Origin: Dipteronia dyeriana
Lineage: Eukaryota; Streptophyta; Magnoliopsida; Sapindales; Sapindaceae
DNA: 64,000 bases
Reading direction: 5' to 3'
NCBI GenBank assembly: GCA_032871835.1
Contig: CM065300.1
Span: forward strand, 1,498,001-1,562,000
In this document: piece by piece, positions 25,270-37,425 of the stretch
Layout: every line of letters begins with the position of its first letter
Numbering within the stretch: the stretch's first letter is position 1
The notes under the pieces: generated by a model
Databases searched by the model: none
What the model was told of the DNA's origin: nothing
What the model saw: only the letters and a program-made list of their open reading frames with translations
Position numbers and translations under genes: made by a program

Positions 25270-26515
25270 CAATTTTGATTTTGTAACTAACACGACTTTA
25301 ATAACTCATGTTTTATTAGCACCAAAGTAAGTGATACGATTAAAATACCTCTATTTGTTTTTATCTTCTTCTTATTATTATTTTCTCTTTCTTCCCGTTC
25401 TCTCAAACTACCTCTCTCTCTCGCCCACCCTCCCTCCATCCCTCGCTCTCCCTCCATCGTCTAATGAACGAAAAGACGGAGTTGGGTTGACAGGAGTTCT
25501 CGGCCACAGAACAGTGATGATTGAAGGCAATATTTATGAAAAATAAATATTTTTTGATGTTTTATTTCAAATTTGATTTTGTTGATTATGAGATATTAAT
25601 TTTGTTTTGGATGATTTTGAGTTTTCAATTTAGTTTTTATTGTGATTTTATTGATTTTGATGTGGATGGTGAGTTTGTTGAATCTGAATGAGGATTTGTT
25701 TGAATCTTGAATTGGTGGGTTTGAGTTTAGGTTTGTCGAATCGGAGAAGATGAACAGTAGCTGATGTTGAGTTTTTTTTATTATTATTATTTCGAGACTT
25801 ATTTGTTCAAAATCGAGACTTATTTATGAATACCTGGGACTTACCGTACTTATTCGAGACTTATTTATGAATACTCTGGACTTAATGTACTTATTCGAGA
25901 CTTAATTTATCGATACCGGAGACTTATTACTCTTATTTGAAACTTAATTTATGAATACGTATTTGCTCCATTTCGAGACTTATTTATGAATACCCGAGAC
26001 TTTTTCATACGTTTTCGAGATTTATTCATGTGTTTTCGAGACTTAATTCATTTTACGTCTTCTTCTTCATCGTGATGGAGTTCTTTTCGACCTCCATCAA
26101 TGGTGAAAGCGACGAGCCAGCGACGGTGCACATCGACTCCGGAGATAATCGGATCTGAAAGATTGGACGACGCCGAGTTCGTTGGTGTCATCGGTTTCAT
26201 CAAATTCGCAATGGATCATCATAGATCTGATGATGAAGGACCGACGACGGTTCGAGTTTGGCTTCGTTTCTCTCTCTACACAAGTATAAATTGAAAATAA
26301 ACACTACATTTACAACGATTGGCATTGGACAAACGTTTTTTCTATGGTTTTGTCCGTCAACTCACCGGTCGACGGTGACAACTCCATCAATTGTGGTTTC
26401 TGAATTAAAAAAGATAAGGACTGACAAGAGAAAAATATATATGAGCGGAGATATTTTTATCCAAATCCCATATTTAGTGTTATTTAAACTAGAGTTATTA
26501 AAGTGGTGCTAATTG
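25270..26515. mobile_element. Non-autonomous element with ~32-bp TIRs and TCGAGACTTATT array
   Basis: The left end (25275-25310) read in reverse complement gives TAAAACATGAGTTATTAAAG then TCGTGTTAGTTAC; the right end (about 26483-26514) gives TAAACTAGAGTTATTAAAG then TGGTGCTAATTGC. These match at most positions and define the TIRs. Inside are a CT-rich block (25380-25460), G/T-rich DNA, a tandem array (25790-26045) and a GA/CG-rich block (26060-26280). The open frames here are short and unassigned. The end sequence is shared with the DUF1985 element boundary at 23.4 kb, so I infer it is a deletion derivative of that family. Confidence 0.62.
25790..26050. repeat. Degenerate tandem array, TCGAGACTTATTTATGAATAC
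   Basis: Repeated, irregularly spaced words (roughly every 20-35 bp) TTCGAGACTTATTTATGAATA, GGACTTA...GTACTTA and TTTTCGAGA. It lies within the TIR element at 25270-26515. There is no coding sense on either strand. Confidence 0.75.
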
Positions 26516-26644
26516 CATAAATCTACTCCCAAAAAGTGTTGTATCATTTTTCGACCCCATAACAATTGCTGTAGAAACCATATATTCATGGCATAATGTT
26601 GGTATAGATAATTAGATAGGTTTGATTAGTTTAATTTTAGGTGG

Positions 26645-27620
26645 TTGTTAAGACCATCTCCAATGGATTTCCAAAAACCTAAAATGGAGATTGTGGAGCT
26701 CCAATGGGTCTCCAATTCACATTCTCCGATACAAAAAATAAATAAAATGGAGACTCAATTTTGGTTCTCTAAATTTGGAGACTCAAAAAGCAAATCTCCA
26801 ATTCAATATTCAGTTTTTATTACCATTTTACCCTTAATTTCCTTTTTACATTTTTAACAAAAATCAAATAATCTAATATAACTCTTTATTCGTAAATCTA
26901 ATTAGTAGACAAATTATACCATTAAAAATATTTTATTGAGATCTTTCAACTGAGTATGATATTGACTATATTTTAATAATTTAATAATTTTTTATTTACT
27001 ACACATTTTATTATTAATATTAATCAATAAAAAAATAAATATTTTTATTTAAAACAAATGTTGAACGGGAACCGGAACCGCAGGGAATCAGAATCAATTT
27101 CAGTTCCTTTTAGGGAATCTAAACTTGAACCGGAATCGAAACCGAAGTGAACCGAAACCGTAGGGAACCGAAACCGCAAGGGACCAGTTCCGATTCCGAT
27201 TACGGTTTCTATGGTTTGATATTTAAAAAAAAAAAACAAATTATAGATTAAAAAAATATTAGAAAAATAAAAAGATATGTTAACTAAGTTTATTGTAATA
27301 TTGGCTCCAAAGATATATATATATATATATAATATTGGAACAACCAGCATGGTTCGGTTCCCCACCCCCGGTTCCGGTTCGAACCGTAGTCATCACTAAA
27401 TAAAAGTAAGTAAATTATTATCTTAAATAATTAAAAGAAAACAATTTTGTTAAAGAAAGTTTGACATATTAATTATAAAATAAAATAAAAATATTTTATT
27501 ATTTAAATATTGTAAAATGAAGATTGATTGGAGTTGTAAATTTATGGAGATGGATTATTCCTAGAATATTCCATGTTGAGTCTCCAAAATGGAGAAATAT
27601 TTAGAGTCTCATTATAGATG
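26645..27620. mobile_element. Probable PIF/Harbinger-like MITE with nested hAT-type end
   Basis: The left end GACCATCTCCAATGGATTTCC and the reverse complement of the right end, GCCATCTATAATGAGACTC, are related. GGAGAxxxTGGAGA words pair around both ends (26690-26790 and 27565-27610). Within it, 27060-27400 is rich in GGAACCGGAACCG / GGTTCCGGTTCGAACCG and ends ...GTAGTCATCACTA, the signature of a hAT-type non-autonomous element. The boundaries are uncertain. Confidence 0.45.
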
Positions 27621-28309
27621 GCATACGGAGCTTTGTCTAAGGGTCAAGGAACTGACTAGGTACAAATTCATATAATGAAACTATAGTTTAAATAACTACA
27701 ATTTTTGTTTACAAATTCAGGATTTTGATCACCATAAAATTCGTACAAATATCCAAAATCAGATTACCCATTAAGAGAGAGTGATTATATATATAATGAG
27801 ATGATGATTAAGAGCAAGCTGGTTATATCATTGTCTGTGGTTTGGTCCAACACCATCTTTGATGGCAACTTAATTCATCAGTTTGTGTGGATTGTTGCAG
27901 ATATATATTAATTCTCTATCTAGCCAGCCTGCAATTTATACGTGACTCTGAATAAAGCTTACCAACTTTAATTAATTTTCTCAATTTTTGGATTAGCACC
28001 GGAATACTAATCACTAATCAGTTTGAGCAAAAAATAACATTAAAAGTAGCTTTTTTTCAGACATGACATGTGATTTCGGAATCTAAATAATCAGTTGGAA
28101 TTTGTGTTCATTTATTTTTTCGGACTTGATTTGTGTGTTTTTTTTTAAATACATTCCTATTGATTTGCTATATGATATAATTTGGGAAGATATTTTTTAA
28201 AAATAAATAAATAAATACTAATAATGTTTCATTATTAACATCCATCAACCTTACCATTTTTTTGAATAAATTTATTTTCTGTTTTTTATTTTCCAAATAG
28301 TTTGTAGCA
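27621..28309. other. Gene-free AT-rich stretch
   Basis: No gene, repeat boundary or motif recognised. Confidence 0.35.
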
Positions 28310-28935
28310 TTAGTGAAGTGAAGCAGGAATACTCTTTGCTTTCTGATGTATGAAATGACCTCAGTTTCTCTCTCTTCATCACAAAATCCTAATCTATGTG
28401 TTTTTATCTTTAAATAAATGAAGTTGATTAAATCATTTAAATTATTGATATTGAATTAATCAAAGGTATATTACTTGGGTCATTCAACGAAAATCATAAC
28501 TGCGTTGTTTTGGTGTAATGAGCGTTTCATAGTTGTAGAAACAAATTCAGATATTATAGAAATAACATACAACTGCCTGCTGTAGCAACAACAATATTTG
28601 TAAATATAAAGCAAAATTTTGATCATAAAAATTCACATGTTTAAATAAAAACAAAAATAATCTTCAATGGTATATTTATTCAAATGATAACTTACTTGGC
28701 AACAAAATGGGGAAAACAAATGATAAATGTTAGCATACCATGGCATTATTCACACATGTATACACATATACTTACAAACAAAAATGATAATCCATTGAAC
28801 ACTTGATCAAAAGTGACGAGGTCCGGTGGTTCAATTAATTGAGAGTGCAAGGAATGTTGTAAAGGGATAAAAATCAAACTCTATTACTGTATTATAATAT
28901 TAATTTTAACACCACTTTAAAATTTGAATTCAGAG
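28310..28935. repeat. Dispersed repeat family S, copy 2
   Basis: Starts AGTGAAGTGAAGCAGGAATA (matched at 33150) and runs through TTTAAATAAATGAAGTTGAT (matched at 33250 and 45305), GAAATAACATACAAC (28558-28572, matched at 1775 and 45888) and a final block about 28760-28930 matched at 46130-46310. Unlike the 45 kb copy it lacks the 415-bp insert, so it shows the empty site. Confidence 0.7.
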
Positions 28936-28959
28936 TCAAACCGAAATGAACCATACACA

Positions 28960-30205
28960 GTTTGTCATATTTCAGGATTTTGCACATCCCTTGTTGCCAT
29001 ATCTTGATCCCCAATATTAGAAGATGCAATCTTAGATATTAGTTCCATGATTTCAGGATTTTGCACCTCCCATTTTGCCTCAGCTTGAATACATTGGAAT
29101 GGCAGCTCCATTCTCCACAAAATCTAATCTTTGACATATCGTTTAGAGATATTAATATCAAACATGCTCTATAATTAAAATAAAAATGTTAGCGGTTAAA
29201 CTTTTTAATATACAAAGTAGGAGTAATATAAACATTATTCAGGGGCAAGATGATTTATCAACACACGATCAATCAAATATTATATTTGCTCCTCAGATAT
29301 GTCATCCCATTTACGGACATTAACAGGTGCATTTCTCGAAGCAATAGCTCCCATCGTCTGAGCTAACTTCAATCCATTAGGACCTTCTGGATTGCCGGAG
29401 GGGTCGAAGTCAACAGGGAATCTTCCCTTTTGCACATGTTGTGAATCTCACCCTTGCATTTTTATTTTAAAAAAAATCAGCTGCAAATAGAAACAACAAT
29501 AATAAATAAAATAACGGAATGTATAATGATTTGAAAATTAAGAAATTAAATAAACACTACCCTGAGCAGTAGTGAGCGAGCGCCAGACACTGGTCACCCG
29601 AGGGTCGAGGCCAGGAATCTTGAAACGTGGTTGGTTAGCGAGATCCGTATTAGAAGCCTGTGAGAATACAGGTTGTAAATAGCATAAAAAATCCCCAAAT
29701 TGAAAACATGGCACATGATTGTTTCACAAATCAATGAATTAAGAAGAAGAAGAAGAAGAAGAAGAATCACTCCAAATTGAAAAGAGGGCATCAAAATCCT
29801 TCCTAGACCCATGAATTAAACTCTCTATCCAAAACCCAAACATAATCACATAGAGATTAGAGTCAGAGAAATTGAAACAGGGCACTAGATCATTCCAAAA
29901 AACCAATGATCTTAAAACATCGATTATCTCTATTCTACAACTCATTGAATCACAAATATTGTGCTTCTTGTGAAACTCACCCTTGTTCTTTTCTTTGCAA
30001 TCTTTGCAGCTGCAAATAGAAAGAATAATAATGCTCAAATAATTAACAAAATAAAGGAATGTATAATGATTTGAAAAGTAAGAAATTAAAAGACAATCTA
30101 AATTAGAATTTGAACACTACTGGGAGCAACAGAGCCCGAGCCACTAGGAGTCATCCGAGCGTCGATGGAAGAAACATTAGAACTTGGTTGGTTAACGGTA
30201 GCCAT
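28960..30205 (-). pseudogene. Transposase-like (plant En/Spm-associated type) gene relic, copy 2, with duplicated first exon
   Basis: On the minus strand a start exon at about 30205-30098 reads MATVNQPSSNVSSIDARMTP then GSGSVAPSSV. A second, diverged version of that exon is at about 29660-29555 (NQPRFKIPGLDPRVTS). The middle piece (about 29430-29290) reads RFPVDFDPSGNPEGPNG, MGAIASRNAPVNVRKWDD and SEEQI. The last piece (about 29100-28965) reads QAEAKWEVQNPEIMELISK and contains a repeated VQNPEI. The VDFDxxGNPxG...W motif fits transposase-associated proteins of plant CACTA elements. No intact frame joins the pieces. It continues directly from repeat S, as does copy 1 around 1.7-5.8 kb apart from later insertions there. 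Confidence 0.55.
29742..29766. repeat. (AAG)n microsatellite
   Basis: About eight AAG units between the two start-exon copies of the transposase-like relic. Confidence 0.9.
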
Positions 30206-33139
30206 AACAAAAGTCTGTCAAAATACAGGTTGTAAATAGCATAAAAAAATCCCCAAATTAAAATTGAAACAGGGCGCTAGATCATTCAAAAAAAACCAAT
30301 GAAACTAAAACATCAATTATCTCTATTCTACAACTCATCGAATCACAGATGATTACAATATTGTTTCGATTGTACGGAAATAAATCAGGAAATTGTGAGA
30401 AGGAAACACAATTCCCAAATCGTTTAGGAAAAACAACCTAGAGAAACCCTAAACATCCAACAAGTATAATCGTTTTATGGTTCAAAAACAAGTGCGTTAG
30501 AGAGGTATAATCGTTTAAAAATATGCTTCTGGTTCTGTAAAGGAGTTGCCGCCGAGCTGCCAAGCGAGAAGTGGAGCGTCCTTGTTGCGAGAAACAAAGC
30601 AGCTACAAGCCTTTAAGCCTACAAGCATATAAGAGAAAGGAGCTCCTGTTACTGTTTTTATAGCATCATTAAAACCAGGGGAAAGTATCATTCTCTCCCC
30701 TGGCTTTTTCTCTATCGTTAAGACGAGGATAAGTTTTTACCATATTGGCCGTTAATCCCCTGAAATGGAAAGAAGGTATATTATACCCCTTATGTGACCT
30801 TTTCCGTCCAAAATCACATTGACCGTTAAATTTAAAAGAGAAATATTGTAAAAACATAATTAAAAAAAATCATATCTCCCCAGACAATTCTCTCTCTCAT
30901 CATTCTCTCTCTCCAAACCTAGAAATCTCTATATCTTCAACCTCTACCAAACTCTCTTGCCTCTCTAATGCCCTTCTTTCTCTTCGGTTGTCTCTCTCCA
31001 AACAAACCCACCACCAACCATGAACAAACCCACCAAATCTAAGAAACAATCCCACCACTAGCAACCAAATCGATCGAATGAATTTAGGTTCACCAACGGT
31101 CAACATGGGTGATAATTGTTGTAACATGTTAAAGGAATTGTTTGAGATTAGCTATGTTGAAATTGAAAGCTCTAGTGCTTAATCACTTGGATTTTCTCTT
31201 TGTTTAGTTCAATTTGTTTTCTTTTATTTCTTAAATCCAATCTCATTAATCGATTTTTCAAATAAAATTTATAATTAATTAACTTCGGTACTTAATGGTT
31301 AAAGAGTCTTTGTTGGAACGATACTCTGCTCATCACTGTATTACTTGTTCGATTCGTACGTTTGTGAAATTTGAAACACCCATCACCCTCCACTTGATCA
31401 AAACCATCACCATCCTTATTAAACCCCACCACCACTACCACCACCGCCATTTCTACCTCCAGTGACCAGAAACCTCTTGCAATCGTCATCGTTCAACATG
31501 ATTTTCAACTCGTCCTTCCTATCGCTACCATCATCTCCTTCTAAGCTCGCCGTTTGCTATGAATTCGTGTTTTCATTGTTATTATCGTTGTCCTCTGGTT
31601 ACTGGCTTTCGTTTCCAGTTTTGTGTAACATTTAGTGAACTTTGGTGTATTATTGGTGGTTTTTTTCACTTGAACCTTAACATCGGCGTATATTTCACCA
31701 AAATCATCGTCGATTGAATCCCTTTTCACATAAATTAATCGACAACAACAAAATTGAGTTAAGGTTTTCTGGCAACTCAAAAGTACGTAACATTGCAAGT
31801 GAAAGATAGAAATGAACACTCATTTGTTTGGAAACGTAACTGTATAGAAAATTATAAACCCTGAAATAATTGAAAAGCCCTACATGACAATGCTAAACCC
31901 TAGTAAAACTCTCATTGTGTGTGTTATGGTTTTTACTGGTGAATTTGAATGGTTTATTTGTTGGACCTCGTATTGGGGTCATCTTAACAGACCCACCTTA
32001 TTGGACCATGTTTTGATCACTTAAAACTTTCTTTTTTTTGTGGATTTTTTTTAAAAATATTTCACTGTTATATAAATTGAGGTTTTTATAAAAGATTTGA
32101 ACCCGCAACCATATAATATAGGTATGAGGGATTTAATTGCCAACTAACATCATATCATCTTTGTTCTTTTGTGGATATTTAATGGGTATTGGTAGTTTTG
32201 ACTATATCACTGTTTGGTAGTTGGACCTCTTATTGAGCCCTTTCATTATTGCGATGTCTAAGGTGTTTTTTTTCTTTTAATAATCTAACACAATAATAAT
32301 GGTCGCAACGATCATGGTTGGAATATATTTCTGACTTAGAGAGTAGGGGTCTCCAATGGCAAGCCATGACTGGGGGGTTATTTAAGTTCATTTATATTTT
32401 ACCCTAATATTTTTGTTATTTATAATTTTCAAATTGACCCTGCAAATTCTTAGCGTCGGCTTTCATCTCTGAGGTTTCCCAACAATTTGTGATTTACGAA
32501 GCAGGAACCTTATCACATAAATGAATGTTTTGTTGATGCAAATAATCAATGAATAGCAATAAAACGAATCACAATAATAATAATAAAAATAACACCATGA
32601 AAACACAATCCCTAGTTAAATTAAAAGAACATCCATTACAAAGCACCGTGACACAATATTTCTCTAGAAAAACAATCAAGACAATATATTAATTTAGGTT
32701 TTAGACTGCTTGGTGTTGTGGCCTGTTTCTCTTTCAATGCACAAAATAAAAAACTCGGGCGATTAGGATAAGTAGGTCGCCGAAACTCAATTCACCAGAA
32801 AAATGAATTCCACAAAATGACATCTTGTTAATTGCTATTGTCAATGCACGATAAAAATGAGGTGTCTCGTGGTTAAAATGACATATGCTAACAAGTTGAG
32901 GTTATAAGTAATAAGAGATGAGAATGCTTACCAATACTAAAGTAATTTGGGATAAATGGTGATCCAAACGGAGCCTGCAAAATCATTAATTTAAACACTA
33001 GATCAAGATACTGGTTAGAAATAAAATATTGCTCATAATCTATAATGAAATACTTACAGAATATTAATAGTTAAAATAAGTTAAATAACTCGAAAACTTG
33101 TAAAATCAGAAACATGCTTTAGTAAAAAACATATTTTTA
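30206..33139. other. Gene-free stretch with possible Mutator-like body and a captured fragment
   Basis: 30240-30400 repeats the flank of the transposase-like relic. At 30670-30860 a CCCCTGG/CCAGGGG-rich segment looks like a Mutator-type end. 30880-31520 is C/A- and CT-rich. On the minus strand 31735-31660 reads RDSIDDDFGEIYADVKVQV, an acidic motif reminiscent of plant RNA-processing proteins; its origin is unproven. 31860-33130 is AT-rich, with GTTGGACCTCxTATTG twice (31960 and 32220). No gene is supported. Confidence 0.35.
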
Positions 33140-33295
33140 AGATCATTAGTGAATTGAAGCAGTAATATTGTTTGCTTTCTAATGTAAAAACTGACCTCTG
33201 TTTTTCTCTCTTCATCCCAAAATCCTAATTTATGTGTCTTAATCTTTAAATAAACGAAGTTGATTATATCATTTAAATTATTGATGTTGAATTAA
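33140..33295. repeat. Dispersed repeat family S, copy 3 (partial)
   Basis: ATTAGTGAATTGAAGCAGTA ... TTTAAATAAACGAAGTTGAT ... TTATTGATGTTGAATTAAT matches 28310-28460 and part of 45300-45350, then stops where the acidic reading frame begins. Confidence 0.7.
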
Positions 33296-33300
33296 TATGC

Positions 33301-33414
33301 ATAGAAGAGAAGCCAGAGATAGATGAAGAAGAGGAGCCTGAGGAAGATGAAAAAGATGACCCTGGAGAAGATGGAGAAGAGGACCCTGAGGAAGATGAAG
33401 AAGATAGCAACTAA
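33301..33414 (+). pseudogene. Short acidic reading frame without a start (exon or relic)
   Basis: A plus-strand frame of 37 residues ends in TAA: IEEKPEIDEEEEPEEDEK followed by DPGEDGEEDPEEDEEDSN. About two thirds of the residues are Glu or Asp. There is no in-frame ATG; the frame opens after a TAA about 25 bp upstream and the join to repeat S falls next to a possible acceptor (GCATAG). It may be the last exon of a nuclear or chaperone-type acidic-tail protein, or chance GA-rich DNA. The function is unknown. Confidence 0.35.
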
Positions 33415-34320
33415 TGTTGTGTTATTTTGGTTCTGATTTATCTTCATTTTGACGGTTAGAAACTTATTGAATTGAATATTTAGTTTTTATATGAGGACTT
33501 TATTATTAATATTTTAAACAAATATCTTTACATTTTATGTTAGTGAATCAATATCATTTGTCTTTCTTTAGGGTTTAGTAAAATACATATTGAATTCTAA
33601 ATAGCAAATTCACCGGGAGGCATAATATATAGGGTTACCAATGAAGGGTCGGGATTTCCTACTAATTTAAAACTCAACAATATACAGGATTCTAGACATA
33701 TAACTTGATATATTCAGGAACTTGGTGGTTTTTCGTATACTACATCAAATCCTCACAATTTGACAATGTAATTGCATTGTATTAGACAGAATTTTCCGTC
33801 AGGATTTGATTATATTTTGTTCTGCAATCCAATCCTGTGCATCCGACTTGGGACGTAAGGTTGATTAACTATGTTAGTTGTGATGCTATGAACAAGAGGA
33901 TTTGGAACATCAAGTATTCAACGATCTCGGAACAGCTATTTTATTGCCTCCTGAAAGGTTACAGCCCCCGAATTCGATGATCCTGCAATGGTAGTAAAAT
34001 AATAGTAAAATAAACACGGTTAATTTTAGCTTTAGACTGAAGTAGAGAGAGAAAAAGTAGTCTCGAAGCTTATAACAACAGTCTAACAATCTTGTTGCTG
34101 TTTAAATTTACAACAAGAAGTACCTTATATAACAAAAGATTACGAGAAAGATATTTAATTATATATTGATAAGTTATTCATTCCAACAAATTAACGACTA
34201 AAAAAAATAAAAACCTACATTCCATAATTCCATATCACCAGGTAATTAATTTCAAATTAAAAACATAATTAATCACAGATGATTTATTTAATATTGATGT
34301 GAATTCAAATACCTATTTTC
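33415..34320. other. Gene-free stretch
   Basis: AT-rich DNA with no recognised coding or repeat features. Confidence 0.35.
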
Positions 34321-34324
34321 TTAG

Positions 34325-35963
34325 TTTTCAAGATTCTTCTATCAAATCAATCAAATCATATAAGCATGTAAAATACCAGATTCAATCAAATCATATAAGC
34401 ATGTAACCCTATTTATTGTATCTCAAAGCACGTGACATTGAAAACAATTGGGTTACTTTAATTGGGAGACAGGGGATTTGGTGATGAGATATTAATTACT
34501 ATGAAACCAGACGTGTCCATGTCCCTTTCAAATTCCCACATTATAAGTTATAGTAAAAAAGTAACATTTAACAAGTAGCTAATTAATTACAATGAATTAC
34601 TAACATACAAGAAAAAGTTTGACTCTTGTAATCTCGTATCTGTTTTTCAAAGACAATTAATGTGTCAAGAACCAAAATAATGTCAACAACATATGGACCA
34701 GGGTCCAGTGCACATGTGTAATGTATTGTTGAGTTTTTAGCTTTCAAAATAACATTAATCCCAGTAACCCATGGTTGATGTAATGACATATTAAGTATGG
34801 AATCTGATATATTGCCTCTCTCTTGTCAACTTTTGACATGGTTTGAATTGATGCATGTAAATAGACAAAAATCTGAGTTATCTTCATTTTGAGCTTGCTG
34901 TAAGTGGCATTATATATGAAAGTCTTAATTAATTACTACAAAATGATTTATCGTTATTAATTTTCCTCGATCCATTTTTTTAGAGTGCAATCAAAACCAA
35001 CCCGTTAATAGAAGGAATTCAGGCCTTTGGACTTTGGAGTGGTACTTGACTGATGGAAGCAAGGTATCAAATTAACCCAACTGCAAGTGACCTCTTGCTG
35101 CTTGCTGGTTGCTGCTTGCTGGTTGCTGCTTGTTGGTTGAGTTATTTTCGATTTAAGGCTACGAACATCCTCTGGAATAGTGATAGTGTGATACCACTTG
35201 AGCAGAGCGGGAATGTCCAGTTTCTCGTAATTATTATTATTTTATTTATTGATGTGAATATTTTGGGTGTATATAATTATGTGTCAAAGTACCTTCAACA
35301 TCAAATAATGGGGGGCTGTGTAAGTAAATACGTACATACCCAGCTGTGTAAAAATAGAAAACTGATAGTACATGCGGTCCCTGGTTAAATAAATACATAC
35401 AACTAGTATTTGAAATGACAAGACATATTGCTACTTTCACTTATAAAAATATAAACAACAATTTAAAAATATACGATTATTATTATTGAAAACTGATACT
35501 ACTTCACTCCATGTACTTACGTTGTATGTGTGTCACTCTCGTTAGAATTTATAATAGGATAATACTTAGTTACTGAAAGTATATTTGTATGTGGGTACTG
35601 ATCGGTTAATCCTGAAGGTATTTATTTTTAATTTTAATTAGTTAAAAAAATTATTTAAAGTATTTAACATTAAATATATAGGATTGATGTTGATTTTTTC
35701 GATCAATCAAACGATAAATATCTTGAATACCGACTAATCGATACACATATTTTCCTTTGTAATAATCATCGGTTTGTCACTTTCTCGTTAAATGTTTCTC
35801 TGTTTGTTCTCTGCTATACTGCTATGGGTAGAAAATCGAAGATAGAAAAGTATATATATATATTATTCGAATTCTCTGGATGACACCACATCAATCATTC
35901 ATCACCATTCAAAATTTCAAAGCGGTTCTATTTTCAAAAATCTAATTATTCCCTTTTTTCTTA

Positions 35964-36005
<42 letters not shown>

Positions 36006-36065
36006 ATTGAGTATGTTCATATTTGGAAAATTAAACTTTATAAATTAAAGTGAATATATGGTAAT
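34325..36065. repeat. Duplicated block family P-Q-R, copy 2 (R then P)
   Basis: R is at 34370-34560, preceded by a doubled CAAATCATATAAGCATGTAA word. P is at 35790-36065. The intervening 34.56-35.79 kb has a short minisatellite (TTGCTGCTTGCTGG, about three units, 35094-35140) and an unassigned 111-residue frame (35053-35388) that shows no known domain. A (TA)n run lies at about 35966-36002. Confidence 0.6.
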
Positions 36066-36069
36066 ATTT

Positions 36070-36640
36070 ATATCACACACATGACATACACATCAATCCG
36101 CCATCTATCTCTCTCCCATGCCTATACCTTATTTCTACACATCCTTAGTTCTTATAGCAGACTAATTTTCATAAGTTGTTGAAACACTGTGATTAAGTTT
36201 GTATTTAACGCAATATTTATTTTCTTATCTGGTACTGGTACGTAGAAAAAAATCCAATTAAATTAATCTAAAAAGATGGTTGTACATTCTATATGCTTAG
36301 TCAGTTAGTTTATGACTTTATGAAGAAAAAAATCACATTGGATCCCAACTTCTAAGAAAGTGATTCTCTATTCTGTAATAGAAAGTAGTTGGGGGTTCAA
36401 TGGGAGAATTAATTCGAGGAGATAAATCAACACATTAAATGCTAGAGGATATATAGGTGAAGTTGATTGGTGGCGAAGTACAAATTTGTTTACTTATAAA
36501 AGGTTATGATTTTCTCGTTAATAAATTTCTCACAAATTTGTTAAAGTTGATTGGTGGCGAAGTACAAATTTGTTTACTTATAAAAGGTTTTGATTTTCTC
36601 GCAAATAAATTTCTCACAAATTTGTTAGGAAAATATTTGC
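36070..36640. repeat. Duplicated block A, paralogous to 37.27-38.23 kb
   Basis: CATCTATCTCTCTCCCATGC...TTCTTATAGCAGACT (36100-36165) matches 37310-37376. TTATGAAGAAAAAAATCACA (36315) matches 37868 and 37981. The block GTGAAGTTGATTGGTGGCGAAG...CTCACAAATTTGTT (36457-36628) matches 38140-38221. The acidic reading frame present in block B is absent here: the sequence jumps from GCAGACT straight to AATTTTCATAAG. Confidence 0.7.
36461..36628. repeat. 84-bp tandem duplication
   Basis: Two copies (36461-36544 and 36545-36628) differ at only a few bases. The 84-bp length keeps frame, which gives a spurious 62-residue frame containing LIGGEVQICLLIKG twice. Confidence 0.9.
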
Positions 36641-36644
36641 ACTA

Positions 36645-37270
36645 ACTAAGGTGTTGGCTATTTTATTTTTATTGGTGAAAAAATCCACCATCAATCCTAT
36701 GTATTTAATATTAAATATTGTAAATAGTTTTTTTCACCCATTAAAATAAATGGTCAGTATCTTGGATACGACCAGTCAGTACCTCTGGTCGTATTCAAGG
36801 TATTGACTTTATGTTTTATTTGGTAAAAAAACCATTTAGAGTGTTTGATATTAAATACATTTGGTTGATAGTGGATTTTTCCACCGATAAAAATACAAGA
36901 ATCAATATCTTAAATACCGACCGATCAATACTCAATATTTTCCTTTGTTTAACGTTGGATCAATCAAATAATTTTCAAATGAAGAGAAAAAGCGTGGAAA
37001 TGTGGCGATGACCGATCGGTTTTCTCTATATTATTTATAATTTATGTCTGTCTTGATGTATATAAATTATAAAGAAGAGTCATATCTTCCGTGTAAAGCA
37101 TTACAATTAACACTATCAACCAACTAGTATCTTTTTGTATGTTTCACTTTAATATACAACTGTTCTCTGTTCAGCTCTGATACAGTCTGATACAGTAGTG
37201 TATCAGAGCTGAACTAGGACATAGGGTTTGAACAGGTGGAAACTAGAATAAGATTAGAAGATAGAAATAC
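36645..37270. other. Gene-free AT-rich stretch between blocks A and B
   Basis: Contains repeated AAATACGACCGATCAATACT-like words around 36760-36940. A short frame at 36811-37011 has no known domain. Confidence 0.35.
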
Positions 37271-37377
37271 TACAGCGTCTATCACACACACACACAGCAT
37301 ACACATCAATACAGCGTCTATCTCTCTCCCACGCCTATACCTTATTTCTACATATCTTTAGTTCTTATAGCAGACTC

Positions 37378-37392
37378 CTCCTCCTATATAAA
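37378..37392 (+). promoter_or_regulatory. TATA box candidate for the 49-residue acidic frame
   Basis: CTCCTATATAAATG lies about 40 bp before the ATG at 37426, a typical plant TATA word, although close enough that the transcript leader would be very short. The upstream segment is shared with block A, but block A lacks this TATA and the frame. Confidence 0.4.
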
Positions 37393-37425
37393 TGATTTCA
37401 CCTTGTATATCTTCAAACAAGAAAA

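Noticed and set aside
28800..28870. tRNA-like word GGTCCGGTGGTTCAATTAATTGAGAG
   Set aside because: No cloverleaf with a paired acceptor stem or anticodon arm could be formed by eye; no supportable tRNA gene in the window.
35053..35388. 111-residue plus-strand frame with a hydrophobic start
   Set aside because: Its Leu/Ala-rich part is a TTGCTGCTTGCTGG minisatellite; no family resemblance, no promoter signal seen.
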